This document shows positions 23,401 through 37,312 of a DNA stretch of 64,000 nt, in pieces. A model generated the notes under the pieces. It saw only the letters and a list, made by a program, of their open reading frames with translations, did no database searches and was not told the DNA's origin. Position 1 is the stretch's first letter, and every line of letters starts with the position of its first letter. The stretch spans positions 5,856,001-5,920,000 of the forward strand of contig NC_086259.1 of assembly GCF_021018805.1 (NCBI RefSeq). Direction: 5' to 3'. Source of the DNA: Prinia subflava. Lineage: Eukaryota; Chordata; Aves; Passeriformes; Cisticolidae. The translations under genes were made by a program, and so were the position numbers.

Positions 23401-26400
23401 AAGTTATTTTGGGAAATTTGAGAATTCTACTGTTTGTGGAGGAGCCAAAGTTAAAACACTGCCCAGATGAGCCCTTCCCATTTCCATTTACTATTTAACG
23501 TCAAATAAAGACAGCTTAAAATGATGACAAATTGATGCTAAACAAATAAAATTATTTTTAAAATATCCCCTCAGAATGATATCTAGTCCCAAAAATATAT
23601 AAATGAGCTGTTGAAGTTCTTACAGGAAGGATGATGATGAGTGTAGGATTTTACACTTCAAAGACAAGTTCAGCCTTGGAGTTGGGAAATGACTTCCTTA
23701 TGCTGGTCTTAGGTTTTTGTATTTTTGTAGCACAAAGAGCTTCTTCCACTGAAGGCTCCTCTCCCATGATGGTGAATATTGCACCATTTCTCAAGGAAAT
23801 GTGTGAAATGCCCATTTATAAAGGGAGGGAGCTGAGTGAGAAAGCTGAACTGACTGGAGTAATTCCTTGCATTCAGGTTGAGAAGGTTGTACCACTGTCC
23901 TACATATAGCAGGTAGAATTTTCATGTAGTGCAAACTGCTTTGCTTTCATGTACTGGTTAAAAATGGGACAATTTCATAAGCTGAAATGTATGTGGTTCT
24001 GTGTGGACATTTCTTCTGCAATTTTTTTTTCATTTCTGAAGATCTAAGAGGACCCCACATGCCCAAATTCTCATATTATAGGCTATCTGGATCTTTTTCC
24101 ACTTATCTTTTTTTTGATTTTGTCATGAAACCTGGAATTCAGGTTTCAGAAACTTACTTCCTAAGCCCAGACTTCTTTTCCCACTGATGGCTAAAACAGA
24201 CAATTAATGTGTTTAACAGTTCTCCATTACCAAGGAGTAAAATTTTTGAAAATCAAGGTATTTTTTCTCAAATCAGGTATGTGACATTTCAGCTCTTTGA
24301 AAATCCACAAACATTTTCCAGATACACTTTTGTTTGGATAAACTGCTTTATAAATGATCAGTCTAAGAACAACCCTCACAACCTGGGCTTCTTTTTGTAT
24401 CCCCAAATTGTTGCCACGAAAACAGAAAATGAGTAAAACCTAAACCATGTTTCTTTGATGGGAAAACTGTATCCCCAGTATGGTTTGTATTCTGTGTTTG
24501 TTCCTTTTGGGTTATGTCAGGAATACCAGTACACACACACAGAGGGGACCTCAATGTTTCACTGGTAGCCATGAATGTAAAACTACCAGGCCAAATGTAG
24601 CGTTTACCTTTCCCTACTCAGATTTTCATGTATAGAAAGTGGTGGCCTTTGTGTGTTAGGCAGTTTGTAAGGGAAGTGAGATGGTTCATAATCTAATTTT
24701 ATGAATTACACTCCTCAAATTTGTAATTCTGATTACAGTTAAATTATTTTGCAGTGAATTTTTTGTGTTTAAAATGCTTAGCCCTGAGATGAAACTACTG
24801 TACAAATCATTTTGTGATAGTGCTGTTCTTCATGTGCCTGCACTTGTGACAATTGTGGAAATTCCTCTCTTGTTCCTGTGAATTGTAATCTTATTGTTCT
24901 TTTTCGGCTTTATGGGAATTTTCTGTAAGCGTAGGATTTTATGCTCAGAAACCATCTGTAAACAATCCTGTAGTTTTTAAACATACAAGGAAAGCTGCAG
25001 TCGTGTTTTTTCCAATGCCCCTGTATGCCTGACTTGGAGACCCTCAGCCCATCCTTTAAACTTCACCAAGAGTAAGTGTCAGACAACTATTGGCAGAAAA
25101 CCACCTGCAGGTCACTGGTATTTTAAATTTTATTTTACTTTTAGTGAGATTCAGAATTGAAAATCTTCAAGTGCAGTGGCTGCTCAGTGTGTATTGTCCC
25201 TGTTTGCTGTACACTGAAGTCTCAAGAAGTTTTAGGGAAACATGGTTGGGTTAATCAAGGTGTAATCACCAGCTGAGCAAGCTCCTTGTGTGTAGGAATG
25301 GCAGGTTTTAGTTAGTCTTAATAAGGTTAAGTTTTAGATGGATTCTGTGAAATGAAAGTCTTGACAATCCTATGAAGGCAAAGCTTCCCTGCCAGCTGGA
25401 GCCTGGGCAGGGGAGCCAAGCACAGGATCACTCTGTGCCTTTGTCCATATCATCTTTTCCTCAAAAATCTGCAACAAATTGAAACGCTGCAGCTTTTTGC
25501 AGTAGCTGGGGTTTTGTAGCCACTGGAGGGTTCGTTTCATACAAGGCACACTTCCATTTTTCAGTTTGGAAATAGGGGAAGATGGGAAGAGCTGAGGTCA
25601 GCTCATCTTGTTTTAATATGGGTGGAACTCCCAGCTTAGCAGGAATGATGGGAAAATTAAGGTATTGTCAACTTTTTAGTCAAGAATACTGCTAGGTACT
25701 TAGGAATAGTGTTATACATGTAATTGTCTTCCTGTTCTTGGCTGAATAAAGACCCAGAAAAATATTCTGAGTGTCTTACAACTATTTTTAATGAAAAATG
25801 AGAAATTGATTAATTTATTTTGATTCTTTTACTTAAACATCCCAAATGGAAGCAATTTCACAATTTCAGTTGAAATTAAACTGCATTTCTTTTTTGATCA
25901 AAAAAGAACCCCTTTACCCCTTGGCAAATCAAAACAATTTGTAAAGTACCTATCCATTATTCCTCTTGCTTCCCATGAAATGTGGCAAAGAATGTGGCTT
26001 GTACCAGTGAAGTGGAGATGTCCTTTTTGGTGACTGAGCTGAATCCAGGGGTGCCTGTGGGCTGCTGCTTCATGTTTCATGCACATTGTGACTCTGCAGA
26101 AGTTTTCCAGAGTTCAGAGGCTTTGTGTTTTAAATTAGTCTGTGACAAATAAGACCACGTAAATGCAAACCTGTCTGTAGTAAACCATACACCCAGTATA
26201 AAACAGTGGCTAAAGTGACTATTGAGCAAAAGAAAAAAGAGAGAGGAGTATCATATTCTTCAGGGGAAATTTCAGAGGCAAAATAGAGGCACTCTTCATT
26301 CAGAGGAATTCAGCCAATCTAGAATTGAATAGTGTTTATTGTGAAAAATACATTATCAACATCTGAATATTTATGCTAGCAATACTAATGATTAAAAAGA

Positions 26401-29400
26401 ACCATGGAATTATTTAATGAGCCCAAGTCAGTGCAACCAGAGTTGGTGTCACTGCAAGGTTGGCACTGTCAGCTGCAGCAGCAACACTGTTTGTTAACAT
26501 TCTCAGGTATTGGTTCAATGCAAACAAGGTAAAAACAATCTCTGGAGATTGAAAAAATAGTGTTGGTGCAAGATGAAGATATTTTACATAGCCTCCATGC
26601 ACAGAGGCACTGACTAGTTCTGACAGAGTAAGTAAACCAAGACTGAAGTGTTGGAGCAAAAAAGTTTTTTCTTAATTGACATGGATGTTTCTGATTTGAA
26701 TTTTGAGTTATTTTGCTACATCAAGATATATTTGGAAAAACTGTTGCCAGACAGAATAATTGCAGGCTTTTCCTATATGTGCCACATCAGACTTCCATTT
26801 CATTTTTGTTTTTAAACTTCTTTATTGTCATAAATAAAATCCTATATTTTAAAAAATGAACATAAATTCAGGTTTGGCATGAGCTGTGGTTATCTCATTC
26901 ACTTTGGTGAGATTACATGAGATTTCCATGGAGAGGACTGTGCCTGATATATTCATCAGATCCTATTTCTCTGTTTAGGTTCTTTATCGTGAAGCTACTC
27001 TCAAAGTATTGGGTACCTTTGTTCTAATAGTATTGTGCTCAAAACTAAAGTGTGTTCCCCTGACAGACATTTTACAAGCAAATAGTTTTGTATTGCTATA
27101 AATACTTTGTAGCTTGGAAATGCAGTGTTTGCTATCATGGAGATCATAATTTTTGTGAGCTGAATTTGCTCCAGATGATAGAGAAATTATAGGCTAGGAT
27201 CTGTGATCAAACAGCAATATGGAAATCTTAAATAGAATGCGCCCTAAGGACAAAGGCTGGTTAAGACTATGGGGGATAGAATAAATGGGAGTTTTAGTAA
27301 AGCTATCTCTGATTCCAACAGATAAATTATGCTCTGCCTTTTTTGTATCTCTTTGGGACTGTACTACATAAATTATGACCAAGTATAATTTAGGCTTTCA
27401 GCCTATATTTCTGAACATCCATCTTGTACATTTTAAGTACGAAATTACCATTTTGCAGAAATATGAAATTGAGACAAATTTTTTTCATCTGTGCATTTAA
27501 CTTCTGCATACTTGATAGCAGCCAAAGGGTTGGAGAGGACCTCGTTACTATCCAGAGGGTGATGTTGGCCAGATGATTGCATAACTGTGCTAGGATCTAC
27601 ATAAGCAGGAAGTTTGGGGGACAGAAAAGTGTAGAATTGGTTATTATTTCAGAATAGATTTTTACTGCAGCTTTAAGTAATAAGTAACATGCTTTTCTGA
27701 ATAAAAAGTAATCCTTTGGAAATCCAAATTCTTTACTTGCTATCAATTACATTTACAAAGTTATATTTAATATTTCCTTTTGAAGTACAGTTGCAGTTGC
27801 GTGACCTGAGCTTTGGCACACCTGGAGACCAGGGAGTGCAGACCTTCAGAGCACTTCTGAGGTCACAGTTTGCATGGGAGGGTCAGTGTGTGAGTAGGAA
27901 TAAAGCAATCTATCCTAAGAGCCCTATTTTCTGTCACTCATTCCAGCACTACGTTCTGTAGCTTGAATTTCTGTATAAAATAGCTGGGAATTGTAGAGTT
28001 CATTTCTCCCATTGCAGAATGCAATGTTGTGTCACTAACTGGAGTTCTGAAACAAGGAATAACTACATGCTGCATCCTGGTGAGGGTGTCTGTGTGTCTT
28101 GCACAGGGATAGAATATAGAAAAAAGGAGACACTCCTCTTTTGAAGCAAGTCAACTTGCAAGAAATGTATATTTTTGACACTGAAGCACAATTTAAAACT
28201 GATCCATGTTAACTTGAAACAACATGCTAATATCTTGCAGTGAATTTTTTTAATCCACAGAAATAGAGAACAGTCCCTTTAGATCTGATGTAACTTTTTC
28301 TGTATTTATTATAAGAAATATCCATCACTTTTGCTCATGCACACAAGGACTACATTTGTACTTTGCAAAGGTTTGAAACCATAAGGTTGGTAGGTATGTG
28401 TAGCAAGGTGACTTTATTTAGCTGGGTTTTGCATATATCTGATGATCACAGCTTTGGGAATTCAACATTAGCTTTCATGAGGTGGGAAAAGAACAGAGAA
28501 AATGTCTATTGTAGAAGTGAAATGAATAATAGTGTTGTAGAAGAAAAAAACACAATAGGCCATTTTTTTCTCAGTTACAGATTTCCTATCCATTAACTTG
28601 CTGCTGCTCATATGTACAGTGTTGGGCCATTGCAATGTTTACCTTTTTCTGTAATTGATATTCCATTTAAATCCACTGGCATTCACTGGACTGTTGCCCT
28701 TCCCTGCTTTCTTCAGTGAGTAGAGGCAAAACTGAAACTCAAGCAGTAATGCTAATTGCTAATAAAGATTTTAATGGCAATCACTGTAACTGATGGTAGA
28801 GATTAGTCTACTATCACAGACACCATCAGAGGCAGCACCAATAGCTCGTCACCTTTCCTTCTGTAAGGAAAGAAAGGTGTTTCTGTTATCTGTGTGAAAC
28901 AGGGGAATATTTAAGTTTGAATAGTGTGAGAACATTGTAGATTCAATCATAATTTTCACCTGTTTTTCATTAGAAAAAAGTAAATTGAATAGAGGAGTAA
29001 CAGAAAGTAAGATTTCAATACTGCTGTCCTCCATTGTTTAACATTTTTCAACACCTAAAGTAAAAATGGAATATAAAAATGGAGGTGTTTCCCTTGTTCC
29101 TTAATGAATTTTTAAAAAATACAGTCTTTATTCTTTTTTTTTTTCAATGAAAAATGAATGAAATTGGAAAAGGCAATTGTTTCACTCCAGGACCACTGTC
29201 ACCTTGCTGATGCAAGATTGTATTTTATGGGACATGACTAAAAATTTTTCTTTAAAGTGTGAGTTGGATCTTCAGTAGTTACATTTACTTTGGTTACTCT
29301 GTCTCCTGAAGTTCCTTTTTGGTCAAAGACCCAATTGCTTAAGGATATTACTGTTGACATTACACTATAGTCTTATTTTTTCAGGAGGCAATCTCATCTC

Positions 29401-32400
29401 TTCCTTCACTAGCCAAGATTCTTCCCAAAATAATGTAATATCTACAGACCTTTTCATTGATTTTGCAAATGATGGCTGGGAAGATGATATTGTGTCAGAG
29501 GTCAGACTGCTCCAATGTGTTGTATAAGAGGATGAAATGAATTGTTAAATATTTCAAGCTCCTTTCGTCATTAATTATCCTGTGTATTTTAATTTTTTGG
29601 TCACGAGCTTTTAAAACCAATCTGATTGCAAAAGGAGGTCTGAGTTAGCTACAATAGGGTTAAATATTCTTTGTGTTTTTACAGAGTGATTTCATGTCCA
29701 GAGAGCCTTCAAATCAGGATGTGTAACATTTATCTGCCTAAAATTAAAAGGAAATGAAAGAGATTTATTAGGGCTTGTTTCTTGAAGATGGTTCTCCATT
29801 TCTGGATTGGTTGAATGATTGAGGATAAAAGGCTTTCATAACGATGTTGCAGTGTACAAATGAGCTCTAACCAGAAGTGCTGTCCTAAATGCTGCTGACT
29901 TAAGGATAAAAGTACTAAGAAGGGAGGATGGCCTCTCTGCAGTTAAAATTGTAACCAGAATCCTTTTCTAAAATTCAAATTTAACTGGTGTATTTAAGGC
30001 TGGGGTAATTGTATATATGTGAAATATGACCTGTTTGGACTGAAGTTTAAAGAAAGGAATTTAAAAAATGGTCAAATGAATTTTGAGGCACGAACAGGCT
30101 GGCTATCAGTAAAACTGGGGGTGTGGGCAGCAGTTTTTGACTTAAGGCATCCAGAAAGGACAGAGCTGTTTATGGAGAATTTGAAGAAAAAAACTCCAAA
30201 CGGTCTAAGTGAAGTTAAGAAGTATGTGCATCTTTACCTTGAAAACTTTGTTTGCTTTAGACATTCTGATGGGTTATAAATCCTTTCTGAAAATGTGAAG
30301 GAGAAATTCAGCATTCAAAAAATCAGTAATACAAAAGTATATTGGGAATGTGAACATCATAAATTTCCCTCTCCTCACATAAATATGGATTATTTTTTTG
30401 CAAGTAACAAGAAAAGTATGTGCCTCATAACATCACAATTCCAGCCTAAAAAGAACTTCAATTTTGTCATTGGCTGTTGTTCTTCAAGGGCTTCTTGATA
30501 AAAAAGACACACTGTAAAATATATTGGTATCAGTTTCCTAGGCAAAAGCTCAAATTTTCATGTAACTTTATCAGGATGATCACATAATGATGGTACGGAT
30601 AATTTCTCATGAACCATAGATAAGTGTTGGAATTTCTGTTTCCTGAGATAGAAACCCTTTTTCCAAATTCTACTTTCCGTAGCCAAATCAGCTGTTTAAC
30701 TGCAATCTGAAATTTTCTAACACTAAAATGAAGGTACCAAAAATGATGACAAAATGAAATAGATTTGACTGTGTGGCACATGCCTTTCACTTTTTGACAA
30801 AACCATTTCCCATTAGGGTTTGCTGCTGCAGTCCTTGTGCTGGGTCTGGTGAGGGCTGTAGGAGGTGCTGCTGTGGGATCCTAATGCACATCAGGTTTGG
30901 GGGCAGGGCATGGTCATACTGGTATGTGACCCATAAAGGGCTGGTGCATGTGGTGTTTAAATTGGAAAATCCAGGCACCAGCCAATTTCAGGAGCTGGAA
31001 AAAATGTAAAAGTGGGCTAAGGTTCTGTATCAATTGCTGTGCTACAGAGATGTGGAATTAGGGTCAGTGTAGGATGATGTTTGTCATAAATTCCTCAGCT
31101 TTACTGTCTTTTTAATTTTTATTTCTAATAATGCTATAATGTATTGTGGCCAATATTGAGACTATATTCTGGGATACATATATAGAGAGATGTGGAAGCA
31201 ATTTTTTTTTTTTTTGAGTTTTCAGTAAAATCATGAATGTGTGGACTATTTGCATTAATTAGCATTGTTCTAGTTTCTATGGCTAGTATTTATGTGTGGC
31301 ATGTTTGTGATTTTTTTTTTTTGGTATTCACAATTCAGTAATTAATTTGTGTGATTTGTCACTCTTCCCAGTTTGCTTTCTGACTGAATGTTGTATCATT
31401 TATTAATATGTGTACCCCTGAGCGTCTTGCTGAGGGTTGGTCCTTTCTCAGTGTGGGCATTATAAGGAAGATGTATTAAAAAAAAAAAAAAAAAGAAAAA
31501 GATATCTAAGGAATATTATGAATTCTTGAAACATTCAGTTCTAATTTTCTTCCAAAATATTCTAATTTTCTCCCAGTGACTAATTTAAATATATGATTAT
31601 GATTCTAGCAGTTACCTCCAAGTAAATGCAGATGCAAAGATTCAGAGTCAAAGCATGAAAAAGAATAGTTAAGTTGTATCCTGAATGCCGATGTGACCTT
31701 TACTTGATGGCTAAAATGGTGACATCTTTATGGCTGAACACGATTTTAAAAAATAGAATTATAAACTTAAACTGTGATAGTATTTAAGTTCTTAAATTAC
31801 TTTAAAAAGGTAAACTGGACTTATTATTTCTTGATTTTTATTAATAAAAAAGTATAATGTCAGTCTGTTAATATAGGTCATGGTACCTCTGATAATTTCT
31901 CTGTAGCTGGGCCTGATCTATAGATGCAGTCTACACCTCTGAGTTTGTGTTTGGGGATGAAACTTGTGTATAACAGCACTGTTTTGTTTCAAAAGGCACT
32001 AATCAAAAGGATTTTATTTTTTTTAAATATCACACATACCATAATAGCATAATTTTCAAGTCCTTTTTTTGTTTTTGCAACACTATCTTCAGTTGTCTTT
32101 TCCTCCCATTGTTTAATTATTATTGCTACTGTCATATGGATGTCACTTAATGATCTGTGCTGTGTGATACGACCTGACAATAAATAACACACTGTGTTCA
32201 GCAGGGTTTTCCTGTGGGATTTACAGTGTGTTTGGCAAAAAGTAGGCATATTATACAATTAAAGATCAAAACTTTTACTACTGAAAAGGTGGATTAATTA
32301 TTGAGAAAGACTTAATGTGAAAATCCTGAAAAAACGTCAAGCCAGTGTGTCATGGGTGGCACCAAACTAGAATTTCTAAAGGAGCAGAGGGTTGTAAAGA

Positions 32401-33279
32401 GCACAAATGAGGTGCTCCTGCTCACAAACAGTGCTACACCCAAGTGCTGCTCCACTGAGCAACAAGATCTTTGGGAGTATCAGGTCCAAACCACGATTTT
32501 GTGTGATGCTCTGCAAGTTTCTGGGAAAAATCTCTACCCCTGGAAGAGCTCAGAGAACCCTATGTGTTATATTGCTAGTTCATTTGGCTAGTAATTTATT
32601 GATCTTAAAATGATGAGCTTGATCTGGTCATCAGATTGATGATTTGCATGTGTATAGACGTGTAGAGGACTTCCTGGGAGGAACACAGAGAATTTTGAAT
32701 AGTCCATCCAGCTCCACAGAAGAATTGCCATTGCCAGTGAAACCACTTCACAAACATGTTCATGCTGTTTACTGAAGTTTGCTTTTGCCTGGCTTCTGCT
32801 TAGTGGAATGGGGAAAGTTTTCCCAGGAAAACACTGATAACAAGTGCCAAGCCAGAATTAAAAAACTGCTTAAAAACGTGACTCTTCTGAAAATGCTCAG
32901 GAGCACAGTTTGATCTGATGAGAATCTCAGCAATTTGCTCATCTGTGTACACTTTAAGTAAAGCTGAAGATTTGAGTACTCTAATACTGTATTGTGTGCC
33001 ACGAAATTGCTCCAGGCCTATTAAGCAGCAGCACTAAAAAATGCAAGTACTAAAATGGGGGAACTCAAATTGGAGCCTAATAAAATATCACCCCGTGTTT
33101 GTTCCTTGTATAGAACAATGACCTCTCATAAGCCATTGCTTTCTTACTTTTCTAAGGGTTACTCTGTTGCCTTGATTCCTTCCCTGATTATCTTGAAGCC
33201 TGTCAAGTTGGAAAGCTCTCCCCTCCCTTGCTCTTTCTTCCTAATAGACATGAAACAGTCCAGTCAATAATATTTTACT
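20421..33279. other. Long AT-rich stretch without recognisable genes
   Basis: I see no gene, RNA gene or named repeat here. Low-complexity items: a purine-rich stretch at about 21165-21270, T11 at 29134-29144, T14 at 31202-31215, T12 at 31311-31322 and A17 at 31478-31494. Slightly more complex patches at about 26410-26560, 27780-27960 and 30790-31000 could be conserved or old repeat DNA, but nothing in them can be named. Open frames here are at most 100 codons and have no motifs. Confidence 0.5.
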
Positions 33280-33800
33280 TGTCTTCCCACTGCGTGTCTC
33301 TTCCTCTGATCAGTTTAGGCGGGTTTGACTGCAAAGAGTCAGAAGGGAGGTTAAGATCTGAAAGTTCAGCCAAATGTTATCAGGCACAGAGATGTTGCTA
33401 AGGGAAAGGCCTTACAGCCCCTAAGACCGGAGCCAATAATAGCTGCACACAACTGATAACATCAACAGCTGTCAAAGATCCAGGCATTTGTGGTTCGTCT
33501 GTAAACTCAAACACCTGTATTCAGTCAAGCTTTGATTGTTATCCCCTCTTTTCCTGTCATTTTGATTCGTTCCTTGAAGGTGCTGCCAGGATATTCTAAG
33601 CTGCTAGTTGATTTATAAAGTGAAAGAGCCCTTCGAAAGTTTGGCACAGTTTGAAAAATCGACTGAGGCTCTCATTCATAGGGTGACAAGTTACTTTGAC
33701 ATTGATATTGACAGCATTCTTTTAATTAAGTTTTAGAGGACGTAAGGCCGGGTTCAGATCCTTGAGAGCACGGGTTAAAAGTGGGATAACAGCTTCAGCA
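33280..33800. promoter_or_regulatory. Candidate conserved regulatory block with GATA, E-box and TCF-like sites
   Basis: About ten CpG survive across 520 bases. Motifs visible include GATA-type words (TTATC at 33377-33381, TGATAA at 33454-33459, TTATC at 33539-33543), the palindromic E-box ACAGCTGT at 33465-33472 running straight into TCAAAGATC (TCF/LEF-like), and TTCGAA at 33632-33637. Such a mix in a repeat-free stretch suggests an enhancer. No conservation test was possible. Confidence 0.35.
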
Positions 33801-35344
33801 TGTGTCACTTAGGAGAACATTATGTACTTTAGGAAGGTTTCTTTGTGATGAATTAGATCAAAGTGACTAATAAACATTCTCCATGAAAGCTCTTCAGAAC
33901 ACAGTATATACATGTTTGAGATATTTAAAAGATAGAGTTTCAAGGACCAGCCTGTAAACTAACCTAAAATAACTTAAATGGACAGCTGATACTGTTGTCT
34001 CACTATTATAAATTAATATGCAGCACAGAAAAAAGGGCAATTTTTATGTTTAAAGGGAAGGTCAGGGTAAATGATGCAAGAGTGTTTCTCCTTTACTGAT
34101 CCTGTAGGGAACTGTGCAGAAATGTGCATACTGCAAACTGACAGAAGGTGCAGTTTTGAATGGCCGGACTAAAATGATGGGATCAGATATATAAATTATA
34201 TATTTTTTAATGAACTCAGTCAACTGCAGTTTTGTTGGGTTCCTCTGCCTGTCTCTTGTAATAAACTAAGGAATGTGGCTACAATCAAATTCAATGGAGT
34301 TTGGTGTTTTGGTTGGGCTTCCAAACTCTTTTTTTGTTTGGTTTTTTTGGTCAGTTCTTATATAGTATAAGTTTCTTTCTTATTCATCTTCACTATTTGT
34401 GGCTTTACCACAAATAAGTGGTGGAGACTGAGAAAAATATAATTTAAAAATAATTAATTATATTTCTGGTCTATATTGAATTTTCCAGGAAAAACATTTC
34501 CAGATAATGCTGGCTGCCATCAGAACTGAAGTGTTTCTTTCTAAAAGAGATTGTGGTGATGAAAATGATATAAATGTTAAAAAAAAGAAATCATGGGAGA
34601 GGTTGCACTGGCTGTTTTTGTCCCATTAACATTACTGGGTTTTGTCTGCAGTTTTAGAGGACCAATGTTTTGCAAACTGAGTTTAGAACATTAAATGAAC
34701 TTGTGTGTGGGGCTGAGCGCAGAGCTGAGAAACTTATCTGAGTTAAGAATCATAACTGTGAAATCAGGCAGCTGCAAATTGCAAACTGATTTTTGTCAAT
34801 TATTTCTAAATAGCACAACAAAGAAACCATGAGAGAGCAACCTAATTCTTAGTGAAAAAGCTCTTTTTCTGAGATTCATTGTTACTCCTTAATTGGTGCC
34901 TCTTTTTCCTCTCAAGTTGCAGGAATGCAGATGAAAACATGGGCTGAAATGATGGGAACCTCAAAGTCAATAAGACATGGCAGGTTTAGAGTTGAAGGTC
35001 TGCCTTTTGTTCTGGTTAGGAAACATCATTCAACAGCTAAAATTTTCTTACATTCTGAGATTTAATGGTGTGCAAGGCCAGCCTTATGGAGAATGCATCC
35101 CTGATGCTCCTGAGGGATTCTACAGTTGGGTGAATAAAAAAGCTTAGACTTTGTGTGTGAAAGCATGAAGAACTGGGGAATGGAAAGAAAAGGATAAAAC
35201 ATCCAGAGCTTTTAGTCAATCAGATCTTGATACCTCCACTCTAGCCTGGGAAGCCAAACTCTGTGAGAGTGACTTTAATGGTGAAGGCAGACACCTTTTC
35301 TATGGTGTTGAGCAACCACGCTCATGTGGAATTGCTGCACAGCT
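33801..35344. other. AT-rich non-coding DNA
   Basis: No gene is seen. TAATTAATTA at 34451-34460 is a palindromic paired-class homeodomain dimer word, but it lies in AT-only surroundings, where chance easily makes it. Confidence 0.55.
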
Positions 35345-35645
35345 CTCCCTTCTCCCTTCTCCCTTCTCCCTTCTCCCTTCTCCCTTCTCCCTTCTCCCTT
35401 CTCCCTTCTCCCTTCTCCCTTCTCCCTTCTCCCTTCTCCCTTCTCCCTTCTCCCTTCTCCCTTCTCCCTTCTCCCTTCTCCCTTCTCCCTTCTCCCTTCT
35501 CCCTTCTCCCTTCTCCCTTCTCCCTTCTCCCTTCTCCCTTCTCCCTTCTCCCTTCTCCCTTCTCCCTTCTCCCTTCTCCCTTCTCCCTTCTCCCTTCTCC
35601 CTTCTCCCTTCTCCCTTCTCCCCTCTCCCTTCTCCCTTCTCCCTC
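35345..35645. repeat. Heptamer minisatellite (CTCCCTT)43
   Basis: Exactly 301 bases, or 43 units of 7 bases, with no phase slip. Only unit 40 (CTCCCCT at 35618-35624) and unit 43 (CTCCCTC at 35639-35645) differ from CTCCCTT. The plus strand is pure pyrimidine and the minus strand pure purine (GGGAGAA per unit). Each minus-strand unit gives one GGG run with 4-base AGAA loops, so every four units can form a G-quadruplex, and the strand asymmetry also allows triplex (H-DNA). The unit lacks stop codons in all frames, which creates long false open frames on both strands (35263-35745, 35275-35703). Confidence 0.98.
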
Positions 35646-35749
35646 TTTCCCCTTTCTGGCTCCAGAGGGACAGTTTAGAAGCAAGCCCAGCTTGCTGATG
35701 CAATTTCTGACTACAGCAAGAAGTTCCAGTACTGGAGGATCATGAGAAG

Positions 35750-35767
35750 AAAAAAAAAAAAAAAAAA
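35750..35767. repeat. A18 homopolymer
   Basis: An uninterrupted run of 18 A about 100 bases after the heptamer array. The unique sequence between them shows no retroposon feature. Confidence 0.95.
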
Positions 35768-37312
35768 TTCCCCTTTATGCTTCTCTTACATGAAAATAAA
35801 GTACATTATGCTTCCTGCAAATAAGACTGTGGAAAAAGGGGAAAGAAGTTTCTGCAACTCATACTTTAAAAAATACATTTCAGGAGAAAATATGCCAGAA
35901 TGTTTAAAGATATGCACAAAACTACTATTTTGTAATATGGATTCAGTAAAAAGAAGGTAAAGAATAATTCCAGTGTAGTTTAGCAGATGTATCCCACCTG
36001 TTTAGATTTATCTTTATGGAAAGTTAAGGCCGGAACTGGGAGCTTGCACACTGTCACTGGCTCCTGTTGTACTGTCAGCTTACCATCCATATGGAAAATA
36101 CCCATCAAGGTAAATTTAGAAATATCATCTCAACTCCTTATTTGTACTGTTGTTGGTGTTGTGGTGTTTTCTTTTTTCCTTTTTTTTTTTTAATCCATAG
36201 TTAATGGTGTTGAGTGGGATCTCAAACATATTCCCTGATTTTCTTGAAATAACTAGCATTGTTTTTATTTGTCAGAGAAAAAGAATCTAGGAAAAAATCT
36301 AAAAGTGTGGATCAAAGTGGTCTATAATTATTGTATAAACAGTGATTTTATTGGCTGTGGGTGCAGCAACAGCTCAGGCAGTGCTTTAGGAGTGTGAACT
36401 CTGACTTTAGGGAAGCTTTTGATTTTGGACTTGGTCATATTCTCCAAGAGTTGGGGACTTTGATATGGGAAACACAACAGAAATATTACTGCAGAAGTAT
36501 GTAGCCATTTTTCAACCTTTTCAGCATGAGAATGTGTTCTTAATACTTTTGTTATCCTTTCCACAGAGGAATTAGTGTGACATCCCAGTAGCATACCATG
36601 TTGTCCTCAATTAAAGCTCATATTTCTTTGGCAATGTGCTACTTATTTCTAAACATACTGAAACCATCAACTGTGTGTGTAATTTTCTGAAATTGTACTT
36701 ACATTCCTAGATGTTTCTGTTGCAAAAAAAATAAAGTGAGGAGTTTTCCAGCGTGTTTTTCCCCCTCATATTTTTAATAACTTTACTTTTATCCTAATTT
36801 TGGTATGTACTGGGACACTTCTGAAGTGACTAAGTGACTGTATGAGGGACAAGAATGCAAGTTTGATATGCAAATGAAATAATTTAAAAGAAGGGATTAG
36901 GTTGAATTAATCTTGGGGACACGATCCAGGGTAGAGCAATACCTTGGGTTGGTTTAGATTGTTGATAGTACATTAACTTTGTCTATCTGTACTATGATGT
37001 AAGGGTTAGGTTATATGGGCTTTTCAATATTTATTTTCACTTAAAAGTACTTTATAAAATACAAATGTACTGGAATGATGAAAAAATAATTCCAAGTTAT
37101 TACATTTTCCTGTTTATTTCACATAAGTATTCTAATTATCCTCTTGCCTACTGCAGAAATGGTCAAAACCCAGCTGAACCTTCCTTTGAAGGCACTGGAT
37201 TGTAAATGTCCTTTTTTAAGCTTGGAAAGCTCAGTCCTGAACCTTTCCATTCAGCCAGCACATCTGTCTTATGCAGCAGAGCCCCCAGGAGCAGGGTGGA
37301 TGTCAGGATGCT
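35768..37312. other. AT-rich non-coding DNA
   Basis: T12 at 36180-36191 and an octamer ATGCAAAT at 36868-36875 are the only words of note. No gene is seen. Confidence 0.55.

Noticed and set aside
27525..27590. GGTTGGAGAGGACCT-like stretch reminiscent of a CR1 3' region
   Set aside because: The resemblance lasts only about 15 bases, and neither the expected downstream sequence nor the terminal repeats are present.
34451..34460. TAATTAATTA paired-homeodomain dimer word
   Set aside because: It sits in nearly pure A/T sequence, where this word arises readily by chance.
35263..35745. Long open frames on both strands (160 and 142 codons) with a 7-residue protein repeat
   Set aside because: They are produced by the 7-base tandem repeat, which has no stop in any frame. 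All frames give the same periodic translation, so this is not coding evidence.
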